Numbered from the stretch's first letter, positions 22,741-34,216 are shown. The stretch: 64,000 nt of DNA from Erpobdella octoculata (GCA_963978895.1 OZ022247.1:15384312-15448311), one strand, 5' to 3'. Numbers and translations: made by a program. Notes: a model not told the origin generated them from the sequence alone.

Positions 22741-25740
22741 TTAACGCCGACGTCTTGTAGTTATATTTGAAGACTCAAACAAATGTTGAAATGACACCGC
22801 TGGAGCCTGAGCCTCAGGTGGAGGCTCAGGTGGAGGTTCAGGTGGAGGCTCAGGTGGAGGTTCAGGTGGAGGTTCAGGTGGAGGCTCAGATGGAGGCTCA
22901 GGTGGAGGCTCATGTAGGATAGGCGTGGGTAGTTGCACGATGGGAGCTGGTTGAAGAGATGAGTTGGAAAGGTAGTTAACCTCATCACTTAGTAGACCAC
23001 GGGGAGATATACCGAGACGATCGCCAACATCTATGACAGGAGTCAAATAAACCGATCCACAGGAAGTGTTTACCTCATTAGTTTTGTCAGGCTGTACCAA
23101 ACCAGAAGCAACGGCCGAATAAGGGGGTCGACTAGTACCGTGACCACAGATTAATAAAGGACCAGAGCTCGTAGCTTTGTTACCACCCAGCATAGCGCCT
23201 ACCGTCTGAGACCGAAGCACATTATCATCAGCAAAATCATTAAAGTCAAGATTGAACAGTCGTAAAGTTCTATCAAAGTGTGTATCCTGAGTATTTATTG
23301 CTGGTCGATATTCTTGTATAAGTAAAGCCTCTGCTATTTTTAATCGACGTGGATCTGAAACACGGTAGAGAATGGTTGTATAATTATCAAGAATCTCGCG
23401 AGTAAGAGACGTTTGATGAAGAGATCGAAAATGAGATTTAATGTTGCCACCTTGCACGTGCATCGTCAACCGTCGAGCCAATGTCGTACGAGTATGCCCG
23501 ATATACAACTGATGTAGACCGTCATGTTTATTGCATTTGAATTCGTAAACAACATTAGTCTCTTTCAATGTACCTGATTTAAAGAGATTATTTCGCATTA
23601 TCATTTGGTGGGCTGTTTTTGATTTATAATAAATTGTAAATAGAAGTCGTTGAGTATTTGGCGAAACAACTCTAACATTAGTGTTAATAATGTCACGAAT
23701 TATTTTCTCTTCAACTCTATAAGCACTGTGCATCTGAGATCTGTAATATAACCGAATGACCTTGCTTTCTTTTTCATTTTTTAAGACAGGTAATGGTCGT
23801 TTACAGTTATCAAATTTAGCCTTGACAAATTTATTAATGGCATCATCAATTTCAGAGTTGGCAAAATTATTATTGATAAGTGTTGTCCGAATTTTATTTA
23901 CTTCAACATCGAATCCACACCAGTCCTCGGCCACTCGATAAGCTCGATGTAAATATCCATAAATTACACTTCTTCTGTAACGATCTGGACAGTAACTTGC
24001 ACCGCTTAGAGTTTCTCCAGTAGAAGAAGGCTTGGAATAAACAGATAATGCAACACGATCTTCAAATTGTTCAATTAATGTGTCAAGGAATGGTAGTTGT
24101 TTATCCAAGTTGCTCAACTCATATGTAAATTGTAAAACGGAATTCTTTTGAAGACAATTCCGTAAACTGTGCATCTGAGTAATATCCTCACATAAAACGA
24201 AGATATCATCAACGTAACGTCCATATATCAATGGTCGAACAGAGTCATCAACAAACACTCGGCTCTCAACAAGAGCCATATAAAATTCCGCAAAGGTGGG
24301 GCCTAAGGATGAGCCCATGGCCACGCCATCGACCTGTAAGTATAATTTTCCCTTATAATCTGTAAATGGTACGTCAGTTGTGCAGATTCTGAGAAGATCT
24401 AACATTATTTTCTCAGGAACCGGAAAGGGAGGTAGAGTAGCGTGATGATACAAGCATTCAAGTATAAATTGAATAGTTTCACCAACCGGAACATTAGTGA
24501 AGAGGCTCACGACGTCAATAGAAGCAATAACACCTTTATACGACGATGAACCCCGTATCAAATCAACAAAATCAGATGTCGATGATAAAGAGTATTTATT
24601 TGGGCAATATTGTCTAATCATATTATTAATAGACTTCGCAAGTTGATATATGGGTGTGGGGCACTGTGAGATGATTGGTCTCAGTGGTTGGCCTTCTTTA
24701 TGTATTTTGACATTTCCATATATATACCCCGGAGCATATTCACCAACTATATGTGTTAACTGGTTATCTGGAAGAAGGTAAGGATTAGCAAGAATTATCA
24801 AGGAATTGGCTTTCTTTTTTATGTCATCAATAGGATTACAACTTATGTGCTTGAACTTCATTTCGTCTGATAAGATGTTATCGATTTTTCTAAAATAAAC
24901 ATCCCGATCTAGGATGACGTATGAGCTGCATTTATCTGCTCTACGTACAATAATGTGATCATTGTTCTTTAATGATCGAGAAGCCATAATCAATCGCTTA
25001 GGTAGATATTGCTGACGATCGCCTCTATGTACATATCCCTCACGATGTAGTAAAGGCTTCAATTTTGTAGTGCAATTTATTTGACCCAATCTGGTTAGCG
25101 AAATAATATTTTGATATAAAACTTCAAGTTCAATTCGTTTAACCAACTTGCTATAAGTAGGTTTAACATGGCATCTGTATCCCAGTTGTAAAAAATCATG
25201 TTCATCACTGTTCAAAGTATAAGTCGACAAGTTAATATAACGTGGAAAATCTTTCTTTAAAAGTATTTCAGAACCATATAAGGCTGATAACTTTTTAATT
25301 ATAGTAGTCTTTTTCTTTTTATCAAAATTCTCTGCAAATCGCATTATGGTCGTTTCAATTTGATGACGCATAGCGTTAGATAATGAGGAGCAAAATTCTT
25401 GAAACTCAACATTGTACTTTGCATCATCATGCGAAAACTTAATTCCAGACGATTTCCATTCACGATATAAGATAGAATATTCCTTCGTAGGTATTTTATT
25501 ATTTCTCAATAGAAATTCGTCAACAAAAGGAAAAGTACCAGATAACTCGTCTGTTTGTAATGCCACTTTGGAGCGAAATTTATTATGAGTAATATACTTT
25601 GGCAAAATCCCCTCTCGTAAACACACTCCGTTAAAAACAAACGACCACTTTGCATTAATGACTTTTTTAATAAACTGTTCAAAATGTTTAATTTTACGAC
25701 GTAAACTAGAGTCCATTTTAAACATTTTTATATAATACAA
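22741..25740 (-). CDS. PLE reverse transcriptase-GIY-YIG endonuclease, full length
   Basis: 999 aa, intact. Residues 26-50 carry the N-terminal block ([19 protein letters not shown]) shared by all PLE families in this window. The RT spans roughly 260-560: VRRADKCSSYVILDRD (266-280), KIHKEGQPLRPIIS, SIDVVSLFTNVPV (407-419), GVAMGSSLGPTFAEFYM (472-488), catalytic YVDD (509-512) and LPFLDTL. The GIY-YIG domain covers about 731-815: VYEFKC, YIGHT (746-750), Arg756, His761, Glu804. A variable tail contains a PPEP repeat and ends NITTRRRR. The protein copies element RNA by target-primed reverse transcription. Upstream in-frame codons of the Met are AT-rich UTR, which favours this start, although the Mets at residues 6 and 9 are possible. 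Confidence 0.93.
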   Translation of the reverse strand: MYYIKMFKMDSSLRRKIKHFEQFIKKVINAKWSFVFNGVCLREGILPKYITHNKFRSKVALQTDELSGTFPFVDEFLLRNNKIPTKEYSILYREWKSSGIKFSHDDAKYNVEFQEFCSSLSNAMRHQIETTIMRFAENFDKKKKTTIIKKLSALYGSEILLKKDFPRYINLSTYTLNSDEHDFLQLGYRCHVKPTYSKLVKRIELEVLYQNIISLTRLGQINCTTKLKPLLHREGYVHRGDRQQYLPKRLIMASRSLKNNDHIIVRRADKCSSYVILDRDVYFRKIDNILSDEMKFKHISCNPIDDIKKKANSLIILANPYLLPDNQLTHIVGEYAPGYIYGNVKIHKEGQPLRPIISQCPTPIYQLAKSINNMIRQYCPNKYSLSSTSDFVDLIRGSSSYKGVIASIDVVSLFTNVPVGETIQFILECLYHHATLPPFPVPEKIMLDLLRICTTDVPFTDYKGKLYLQVDGVAMGSSLGPTFAEFYMALVESRVFVDDSVRPLIYGRYVDDIFVLCEDITQMHSLRNCLQKNSVLQFTYELSNLDKQLPFLDTLIEQFEDRVALSVYSKPSSTGETLSGASYCPDRYRRSVIYGYLHRAYRVAEDWCGFDVEVNKIRTTLINNNFANSEIDDAINKFVKAKFDNCKRPLPVLKNEKESKVIRLYYRSQMHSAYRVEEKIIRDIINTNVRVVSPNTQRLLFTIYYKSKTAHQMIMRNNLFKSGTLKETNVVYEFKCNKHDGLHQLYIGHTRTTLARRLTMHVQGGNIKSHFRSLHQTSLTREILDNYTTILYRVSDPRRLKIAEALLIQEYRPAINTQDTHFDRTLRLFNLDFNDFADDNVLRSQTVGAMLGGNKATSSGPLLICGHGTSRPPYSAVASGLVQPDKTNEVNTSCGSVYLTPVIDVGDRLGISPRGLLSDEVNYLSNSSLQPAPIVQLPTPILHEPPPEPPSEPPPEPPPEPPPEPPPEPPPEPPPEAQAPAVSFQHLFESSNITTRRRR

Positions 25741-26167
25741 ATAATAATAATTAGGACTGACTGGCCAGTTTCGACTACAGTCATCTTCAGAGTCCGTAAC
25801 CTAAAATGTCGTATTACGTAAACAGCTAAAGAATATATAGTAAACATCAACATAGAAATAGTGTTGTGCCTATATTAAATTAAAGTATTTAAAACCAGAG
25901 TATGACTATATAAGTAAATTACGAGAGCTTATAAAGTTGATAAATGAAAAGAAGTATAAAGATAAATTAAATAATAATTATTATTAATAAAATAAAATAA
26001 ATAAATATAAATAGATAGGACGAATTGAATGAAGTCTATAATACTAATAATAGAAATTAAAACACTTAAAATTATTAGAAGATTAATGAAATTAAACTAT
26101 AGGTATCTAGTGACAGTATATTGAAATAAAAAAGTATGAAATAGAATAATAAAAGGTGAAAAATTTA
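25585..26167 (-). repeat. Upstream pseudo-LTR of PLE E
   Basis: 583 bp, same sequence as 22061-22643. It supplies the ORF start and probably the promoter. It begins at a (TA)n array. Confidence 0.93.
25754..25795 (-). ncRNA. Hammerhead ribozyme, PLE E upstream
   Basis: Same as the copy at 22230-22271. It lies immediately 5' of the start codon of the 999-aa ORF. Confidence 0.85.
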
Positions 26168-26188
26168 TATATATATATATATATATAT
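26168..26188. repeat. Short (TA)n at PLE E 5' end
   Basis: About 10 TA units separating the upstream pseudo-LTR from the SAP-LTR copy 3 LTR. Confidence 0.9.
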
Positions 26189-26368
26189 TGTTGTAAAATC
26201 GTAAAATCCTATTGGAGGTCCAGAAGAATGGGTTTGTAGTTTATTGGACGATAATAAATAAAGCTTGGTTAATGCTACTTATACTTTCTAATATAATCAA
26301 TGTTAATCAAAATACTTGTCGGAATATCAATAAATGGGAAAAGTGAAATCAGTACCATAGATATAACA
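26189..26368 (-). repeat. 3' LTR of SAP-LTR copy 3
   Basis: 180 bp, TGTTGTAAAATCG to TAGATATAACA. Confidence 0.85.
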
Positions 26369-26379
26369 CTACCCCCTTC

Positions 26380-27927
26380 TTAATCCTGTTCGTCTCGAAC
26401 AGCATAGTCGCTTTTTGGAAATGCGACTCGGCCACAAAGACAAAATACCTTGATCTTAACTCGTGGCTTTGACCGCAATTCGCAAACAACATGGTCAAGT
26501 GTCTTGACCGTTTGACGCAGTTTCTTCCAGTCTTTCTTTGGCTCATCTTCGCCATTTCTGTACGGTTCATCACAGCCTTTTTTGCATGCCTCTTCCTGAA
26601 CATCTTTGCATGGTTTATCGGAACTGTCTGCTTTTTCTTCTTCCTTCACATTTTTTAGATCTTTCTCAAGAAACTCTTCAAATAGTTTTTCGAAAACACG
26701 TTCTATAAATCTATTAAATCCCTTCATCAAACTGTTATTTGATTTTAAAATGACTTTTAGTCTGTCTGTTCTAGAATCCTCTATGGTTCATCTGATTTAG
26801 AACCTTCGGTACCGTTCTCTGTTCTTGGCTCATCTTTTTCAGAGTTTTTGCTGGCTGCATTGCTATTGTTGTTTTGGAGAAGTTCATCGCCGTCATCTTT
26901 GTTTTCTTCCAAGCTACAATCGAACGTTTTCTTTTCACATTCGAACTCGGCTCTTTCATCGGTGTCAACTTTCGTATCGTCCAGCGGATCTTTCTTCAAA
27001 TCAACGCCATCGTCTCTCAAATCAGTGTCTTCTTTTTTTGTCAAATTACCTTTGACGTATTTCTTGATTGGAGTTTCGTCCGTTTTTAAATCTTTAGTTG
27101 CTTCATCCGAGTCAGATTCGTCACTAAAATCTGACTCTGAATATTCGGTGCCGTCGTCTGTTATGGAGGCTTCCGTTTCAGAACCGTCGCTGTATGGGTA
27201 AAAGCCATCGCTGTTATTGCCATTATTATAATCATCATCGTCACTTTCATCCTCATCGTTTTGCTTTTCGTTTTCTACATTCATTTCATCTTATTTAGAT
27301 TTGTTTTCGACGTCCAAACTGACTGTATCATTGTCACCATTTTTTGCCAGGCTCGTCATCACCATCTTTGCATGGTTCATCTTGAACATCTTTGCAAGGT
27401 TCCTTATCATGACCGTCTTTGACAGGCTCATCATCATGATCCACCTGACCTGTGCAGTCTGTACGGCCGTCATCCGTCACATGCTCTGAGACACAGCTGG
27501 TGGACTCCAGTTCAAATTGGGTTTCGCCGCAGCAAACCACATCACCAGCAACCCGCTGGTCCAGAACCGTGTCCACCACTGCCTCAGCCAACCCTGAGAC
27601 CAAACTCTCAACAGTGGTACCGGCTGCTGCTACTTTGTTTCCGTGTCCAAAAATCATTCCTTCTCTTCCCCTGTGCTCCATGTTTTCTTTCGCTTGTTGT
27701 GTTTCTTCCTCCAGCAATTTGCTTTTTAATTTTCTCCGCTTAACCACAGCTTGCTCGTCAATATTGAATAAATATTCATCGTCGTAAGGCCCATAGCCTT
27801 CATTCACTAACGCGGCTAAGAGGCGTTCTATAAGTTCGTCCTTTTTACCTGTATCGCTCAAGCCACGTTTCTCCAGCTTGTCTTTCAATTCACTCGCCCA
27901 AAGCTCATCTAATTATTTCAAAACCAT
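26380..27927 (-). pseudogene. SAP-domain acidic protein gene, broken
   Basis: The start codon (27927) is followed by a stop at codon 5, where copy 1 has Ser. Then come the SAP region (MKDKLEKRGLSDTGKKDELI), the Cys-containing ESTSCVSEHVTDDGRTDC block, and DEPVKDGHDKEPCKD repeats. A frameshift falls near 27340 and further stops lie near 27290 and 26780. The C-terminal part 26730-26380 ends CGRVAFPKSDYAVRDEQD. Sequence is close to copy 1 in the N-terminal half and to copy 2 in the C-terminal half. Confidence 0.78.
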
Positions 27928-27953
27928 TCTTTTAATCCACTTCAAGACACCAG

Positions 27954-28245
<292 letters not shown>

Positions 28246-28371
28246 TTTTAGGCAAACTCGATTGAAAATAGTGGCGCACTTGGCTGAATCGATTTTATTT
28301 CTAATTTTTTCCAATACTCTAAATCGGTTTAAAAATAATTTATTCTCAAACACAAACTCCATAATCTTATA

Positions 28372-28415
28372 GGCTAATAGATCTATTTCGGCAATTTTTT
28401 GCCATCATCAGAGCC
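28372..28415 (-). ncRNA. Hammerhead ribozyme, PLE C family (minus arm)
   Basis: Same core as at 3257-3300: CTGATGA, GGCAA/TTGCC, GAAA, TAGATCTA, TT. Confidence 0.87.
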
Positions 28416-28591
28416 GTTTAACTTTTTAAAAATAAAATGCAGTGACTAAATGGTAAAAGATACAACTAATTAAAAGGAATTAAAATACAATTTAAATAAA
28501 ATTTAAATTCATTATATACAAATGTAACAACATAAAAAATATTTAAATTAAAATAATTATAATAATAACAGTAATAACTAAATAATTAAGA

Positions 28592-29128
28592 TCAGTTAGT
28601 AAAGCCTTTAACAACAGAATTACAGTCAACTTCAAGGACGTGACTGGAAGAAGAATCACATACATTATCTATAACCTTTGAAACACAAACGTCTGGTACA
28701 AAACATTCATTCAACGAAGAAATACCTGAAGAAACATTGGCACTATTAACATGCATATTTTTAACAGAAGTTGTAGATGAGTTAAAACATTTATTATTAT
28801 TATTATTAGTTTTAATACTATTTAGAGAGCCAAAAAGTTTAAGAGTTAAATCAAAAGAATACCATTGTTTATTAATTAAAGGCTTACATTTATTAATAGC
28901 TAAAGCTTCTTTTAATTTTAACTTAATGGGTTGATTTTCTTTCATTAGTATACTGGTGTTATCAATTAAAAATTTATGTGATGGTTTGATTGAATGTTGT
29001 GTTGACATATGTTGGTATATGGCACCACTTTGACAATGCATAGTCAATCTACGAGACAGAGTAGTTCTAGTATGACCAATGTAATTTTCCACCTGACCAT
29101 GTGGAAACGGACACGAAAATTGGTACAC
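28592..29128 (-). CDS. PLE GIY-YIG domain and tail, N-truncated
   Basis: 178 aa beginning at YQFSC of the endonuclease. It has [16 protein letters not shown] with the conserved Arg and His, LKEALAI with the Glu, and the poly-Asn tail ending VVKGFTN. Nearly the same as the C-terminal part of the frame at 3477-5324. The upstream RT is replaced by the inverted arm. Confidence 0.85.
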   Translation of the reverse strand: MYQFSCPFPHGQVENYIGHTRTTLSRRLTMHCQSGAIYQHMSTQHSIKPSHKFLIDNTSILMKENQPIKLKLKEALAINKCKPLINKQWYSFDLTLKLFGSLNSIKTNNNNNKCFNSSTTSVKNMHVNSANVSSGISSLNECFVPDVCVSKVIDNVCDSSSSHVLEVDCNSVVKGFTN

Positions 29129-29133
29129 TAGGT

Positions 29134-29328
29134 TTTAACTCATCTACAACTTCTGTTAAAAATATGCATGTTAATAGTGCCAATGTTTCTTCAGGTATTT
29201 CTTCGTTGAATGAATGTTTTGTACCAGACGTTTGTGTTTCAAAGGTTATAGATAATGTATGTGATTCTTCTTCCAGTCACGTCCTTGAAGTTGACTGTAA
29301 TTCTGTTGTTAAAGGCTTTACTAACTGA
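29134..29328 (+). CDS. PLE tail fragment (plus arm)
   Basis: Only the last about 64 residues of the ORF (from FNSSTTSVKNMHV to VVKGFTN), mirrored from the minus arm. Not a gene on its own. Confidence 0.7.
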   Translation, partial: FNSSTTSVKNMHVNSANVSSGISSLNECFVPDVCVSKVIDNVCDSSSSHVLEVDCNSVVKGFTN

Positions 29329-29504
29329 TCTTAATTATTTAGTTATTACTGTTATTATTATAATTATTTTAATTTAAATATTTTTTATGTTGTTACATTT
29401 GTATATAATGAATTTAAATTTTATTTAAATTGTATTTTAATTCCTTTTAATTAGTTGTATCTTTTACCATTTAGTCACTGCATTTTATTTTTAAAAAGTT
29501 AAAC

Positions 29505-29548
29505 GGCTCTGATGATGGCAAAAAATTGCCGAAATAGATCTATTAGCC
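29505..29548 (+). ncRNA. Hammerhead ribozyme, PLE C family (plus arm)
   Basis: GGCT/AGCC helix I, CTGATGA, GGCAA/TTGCC, GAAA, TAGATCTA, TT. Confidence 0.88.
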
Positions 29549-29699
29549 TATAAGATTATGGAGTTTGTGTTTGAGAATAAATTATTTTTAAACCGATTTA
29601 GAGTATTGGAAAAAATTAGAAATAAAATCGATTCAGCCAAGTGCGCCACTATTTTCAATCGAGTTTGCCTAAAAGAACATATAGCGCCGAAGTATTCAA

Positions 29700-29701
<2 letters not shown>

Positions 29702-29733
<32 letters not shown>
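29702..29733. repeat. (TA)n array
   Basis: Short TA repeat at the plus-arm 3' end. Confidence 0.9.
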
Positions 29734-29737
<4 letters not shown>

Positions 29738-30141
29738 GCTAGCATACATACCAAAAACTACCAGTAAAATTCTATAACTATAAAAACGAGGGTAGCATTG
29801 TTTTATAATCTGGAAAGTATCCTACGTTTTTATAGTAATGAAATTTTAATTTAAATTTTAAATTAACAAATTTTATGAAATATATAGAAAATTATTTTTG
29901 TGTTTTCAGTACAGAAAAAAAACATGGGTTTAAAAAAAAATTATGTATTATTATTTAACTCTTTCACGTTATAATGTTTAAAACAATTGTAGACATTATA
30001 ACGACATCTGCGATAATCTATTTAAACAATGGTTTTTACAATATTTATAAAAAATATAAAAATTTTGTTGCAATACTATATCAAAAAATAGTTTTGTGAT
30101 ACTCTAACGTAAAACCAATTTAACCAAATTTTTTACAACCG
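29734..30141. other. No recognisable gene (intron-like, AT-rich)
   Basis: Very AT-rich, no coding signature on either strand. Confidence 0.55.
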
Positions 30142-30330
30142 GAAATCGATATGTCGCATTTTTGTAACAAATGGAACTTGATATATGCGTATCCGCTATA
30201 AGCGGAATTCGATATATATGAATTCGCAATACGTGGAACTCAATATTTGTAAAGTTGCTAAAAGTGGAACTTTATATATGTGAAATCGTTCTAAGTTAAA
30301 CTCGATATATGTGAATTTGCTTTCTGTAAG
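30142..30330. repeat. 31-bp tandem repeat, about six degenerate units
   Basis: Units of the form GGAACTYGATATATGTGAAT start near 30142, 30173, 30204, 30235, 30266 and 30297, an exact 31-bp spacing. Related units recur at 33984 and 34015. Confidence 0.8.
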
Positions 30331-30482
30331 ATGAAGAAGGTTCATCTTACGTATTTTCGTGATATTTGTTTATTTTATTTTATTATGTGTGTGTGTATAT
30401 ATGTGTATGTATGTATATTTGTGCTCTTGTGACATTGTGTGTGCGTATGCTTGAATGTATATATATATATATATATATATAT

Positions 30483-30640
30483 TGCAACTTGCAAGTTGGT
30501 TGCTAATAAAACGTTTGATTTTAGATTTAGTAAAAGTGTTTTCTCTCACTTAAAATATTTTAAGCGTTTAATTGACAAAACCGTGTCTTCTAAATGGCGT
30601 GTATATTTCAACAGAGCATGTTTAAATGAATATATATATG
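30483..30640 (+). mobile_element. Solo PLE pseudo-LTR fragment
   Basis: Follows a short (TA)n. It begins with a 14-base palindrome CAACTTGCAAGTTG at the position of a hammerhead helix III, then an N-terminal block with SSKWRVYFNRACLNE, ending in TA-rich sequence. No enzyme domain. Confidence 0.65.
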
Positions 30641-30690
30641 AATGAATGCGTATATGTATATGTATATGTATATATATGTATATGTATGTA
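30641..30690. repeat. TA/TG-rich array
   Basis: TATATG-type repeats between a plus-strand and a minus-strand PLE 3' end. Confidence 0.8.
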
Positions 30691-30863
30691 TATATTTTTC
30701 AAATAATTAGGAACAAGATGTTCTTTCAGACACGCTTTATTAAAGACTATGGCCCACTTCTTATTACAAACTTTTTCTATCAGACGTGAAACTTTTCGAA
30801 AATCAGAAATACCAAGACACTTTTGAACGAACTGGTATATATTTTTATTAATGTTTTGGTCAT

Positions 30864-30908
30864 GAGCTGACCTGCAGGTTTCGGCTTTATTAGCCATCAT
30901 CAGAACTC
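30864..30908 (-). ncRNA. Hammerhead ribozyme, PLE F
   Basis: GAGTT/AGCTC helix I with one G-U pair, CTGATGA, stem II GGC/GCC, GAAA, palindromic helix III CCTGCAGG, cleavage TC. The core is also read as codons MMANKAET. Confidence 0.87.
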
Positions 30909-31277
30909 ATAAAACCAATTTACAGCTACAACGAAAATATATAAAGTGGTGTGGCGAGACATATCAGATATGTTTACACATCAATCGAGGTCAAAGTACA
31001 AAGAAGAGTAAAAGTAAAATATGAAAACCGCTAAGAAACAACCAAATTTTTTGCCTCGGAGTAAATAAATAAACAAAAAATAAACAAAAATATAAGAAAA
31101 AATAAAAAATTACATGTGCTAAAATATACAACCAAATTAAGTAGTAAAATATAACTATTAAAAGAAAATTACTAATAAAAGCAAAGAGGTAAAATAATAA
31201 AATAAGAATTTAAAGCTACAATTCAAAGATAATAGGATATCGATAAAATTGAGAGTTTAATTAAAAGTTGAAAATGA

Positions 31278-33585
31278 TCAACGTCTACGTATAGTAATAT
31301 TGCAGTTATCAATCAAATGCGGACACATCGGACCAGTCCCATCACCATCATGCAGGTCAGCAGTCTCGAGGCCTCGAGGAGGTTGGCTCATGGCTGACAA
31401 GCCAGTGGAGCACTGTTCGACCGCGTCCAACACTTCAATATGGTTGGTAGATGGAGAAAAGGAAACAGGACCACAAACTGGGCCGTTGTCGTATTGGTCG
31501 CAAGGATGATCATAACTGTGATAAGATACATTTGTAGTCTTGGTTGGCGAACTCCTAGTACGGAGTTCAGATAAATCAGAAAAGGAGAGGCGAGGTGTGA
31601 CAAAAGGAGAATGCGGGAGAACAGTGAATAGCGGAGTCCTTGGCATGTCGGCAGGGCACAGTTCGGTTGCATTTGAAACATCGATACAGTTGGTAGGGTC
31701 TATTTCGTTGGCAGCGTCTATTGCGTTGGCAGACAAAGGAGATAAAACTCGACGAGAAATGGAACCGTTGTCGTACTGGTCACAAGGATGGTCGTAACTG
31801 TAATGGGGAACACCTGTAGTTTTGGTTGCCGAACTCCTAGTACGGAGTACAGATAAATCTGAGAGCAAGAGACGAGGTGTGACAAAGGAAGAAAGCGGAA
31901 GAACAGTCAATGGTGAGGCCTGTGGCATATCACCATTCACCGGGTCCGAAGAAGGCCGGCAGATGGCCGACGGATCGATAAAGCACTGTTCGATCAAACG
32001 CACAGCCTCAATGCAACCGGTATCATCCACAGAACTGGCAGACGGAGGACCAGTAGGCCGATCACAGTTTGGCAAACCACAAATTTCAATAAGGTTAGCA
32101 TGGTCCATTGCGCCGGTGGACGGAGCACAGGAAACCGGATCACAACGTGGGCTCTTGCTATGCCTGTCAAGTGCATGATCATTCAATATACAAGTGTTAG
32201 GGGCAACAGCGGATGACGAGCCCTGCGGCACACCAACGCTGTGGCACTGCAAGTGGTGCCTATTGTTGAATAGTTTAAGGGTCCGTCCAAAATGGTCATC
32301 TTGGACGTTTAGTATTGGTTTATCCCGGACAATGTAGAGGGCCTCGGCAATTTTTAATCGAGAGGGGTCCGCCTCGTGATGGAGAATAACAGTGTTATCG
32401 ACGAGTGTTTGTCTGTTGAGTTTTGTGTTGTGAGCCAGTTGCGAATGCGTTGTAATACTGCCACCCTGTAAATGCATAGTAACCCGGCGGGAGAGCGTAG
32501 TACGTGTCTGGCCAATGTAGGTAGCAATGACATCATGCGGTGCAGGACAAGTAAATTTATAAACTACATTTGTACACTGGAAAATGCTGGCGTGACGAGG
32601 GCTGTTTTTCATGATAAGGCTGTGTGATTTTCTGTCTTTATAATATATGGAGAATGACAGTCTATGTCGGAGTCGATCTTTAACTTTAACGCAACTTGTA
32701 ATAATTTGACGTAATATTATCTCATCCAGACGGTAATTGTCATGCATCTGGGAACAGTAACGGATATCAACAGTCCTGACGACATCATTAGGAGTGTTTG
32801 CTGGAATGCCAGAAATCTTTTTATTCACAAATCTTTTCACAACAGAATCAACCATGGTGTTGGTGTAGTTATTGTTGATCAACAGCGTTTTGAGACGTTT
32901 GACTTCTGTGTGAAATTTACACCAATCTTCTGACAGCCCATAAGCGCGAGCAAGAAGGTTATGTATAACACTCTCTTTGTATATATCAGAACAGTAGCCG
33001 GCACCGTTCATGCAAAGACCCTCGGAGGAAGGCTTGACATACATTTCATGTGCAAGGCCGGAATCCGTTTGAGAGACCAACACGTCCAGAAAAGGTAACG
33101 TATGATTACAGTCGCTATATTCGATTGTAAAATTCAACACAGAGTATTGCTGAAACTTAGTTCTTAATTCTTCAAAATGTGTAGTATCTCGAGCAATCAC
33201 AAAGATGTCATCGACATATCTTGCATATAATGTAGGTTTATTGATGGCGTCGAACACACGATTTTCTAAATGACTCATATAAAAATCGGCAAATAGAGGG
33301 CCCAAGGGTGAGCCCATGGCCACACCGTCGATCTGTCTGAACAATCGGCCATCGGGATGTTTAAATGGCAATTCTTTAGTACACAACAACAGCAACTGCA
33401 ACATGGAGCTCTCTGGAACAGTTGGGGGAGATAGTGTAGCATTGTGATATACGTTTTCAAGAATAATAGCGATGGTAGTATCGACGGGCACATTTGTAAA
33501 TAAATTTGTAACATCCAAAGAGCCCATAACGCCAGTTATGTGGCGATTACTTCTGATTAGGGCGACGAATTTGTCTGAATATATA
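31278..33585 (-). CDS. PLE reverse transcriptase-GIY-YIG protein, N-truncated
   Basis: About 770 codons are open. The Met at 33527 is internal, since homologous codons (DKFVALIRS) continue upstream to the truncation. RT motifs: [30 protein letters not shown], catalytic [17 protein letters not shown]. Endonuclease: [31 protein letters not shown]. The tail has two tandem copies of a block around [17 protein letters not shown] and [17 protein letters not shown], each followed by [13 protein letters not shown] or a close variant, and ends NITIRRR. Catalytic residues are intact, but the missing N-terminus suggests loss of function. Confidence 0.9.
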
Positions 33586-33715
33586 TATGTATGGAATGTA
33601 TGAGTATATGTATATGTATGTATGTATGTATATATATGTATATATATATATATGTATATATATGTATATATATATGTATATATATGTATATATATATATA
33701 TGTATATATATATAT
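33586..33715. repeat. TA/TATG compound microsatellite
   Basis: Mixed TATA and TATG units at the 5' truncation of PLE F. Confidence 0.93.
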
Positions 33716-34212
33716 AATTGTTATTGGTCTTTTTCCTATACGGGTCTTCATTGAAAAATTGAGATGTTTTTGGGGTAGAGAAATTGGAATAATCAAAAGA
33801 TTTGTTAGAACCATGCGAAATTCTACAAAGTGAGATAATTCAGTTTTGAGTCAAGTAAAAGATTATATTCAACGAAGAACATTAAAGTTAAAATAAATTC
33901 GAGAAATATTGTGTTATAAATAACTTCGACTTTAACGTTACGAATCGCTAGAAAGCATATTCCTCTATGTTTACACTTTCAGTGGAATTCAATATATGCA
34001 AAGTTATTTTAGGTGGAACTTGATATACGTATATACTCGGGTATAAGTAAAAAAAAAATATACCTCTTTTAGCCATCCCATTAATGCCCAAATTTTTAAA
34101 TTTGATAAAATCTGTTTATTAACTCAATGACACTCTATTAAAACAAGATAGAACAATTATTTTCAAAATTTTGTAAACTTTTTTACCAAATTATCAAATT
34201 TTCTAATGCACT
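33716..34212. other. Intron-like sequence with two 31-bp repeat units
   Basis: No gene seen. Two units of the 31-bp repeat (GGAATTCAATATATGC at 33984, GGAACTTGATATACG at 34015) suggest that the PLE cluster split an older repeat array. Confidence 0.55.
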
Positions 34213-34216
34213 TTAA

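Larger units (their letters stand above)
30691..33585 (-). mobile_element. Penelope-like element F, 5'-truncated
   Basis: Minus-strand PLE with RT from just before the SLDV motif, GIY-YIG domain, long variable tail, 3' UTR, hammerhead and N-terminal block (KKWAIVFNKACLKEHLVPNY). The 5' end is cut at about 33585 by a TA/TG repeat. GC content of the ORF is higher than in the other PLEs. Confidence 0.9.

Noticed and set aside
30142..30330. CRISPR-like array
   Set aside because: 31-bp units are contiguous degenerate tandem repeats without unique spacers, in a eukaryotic context.
33716..33833. Short frames next to the TA/TATG repeat (33.6-33.8 kb)
   Set aside because: No motif recognised in either direction; N-terminal part is repeat translation.
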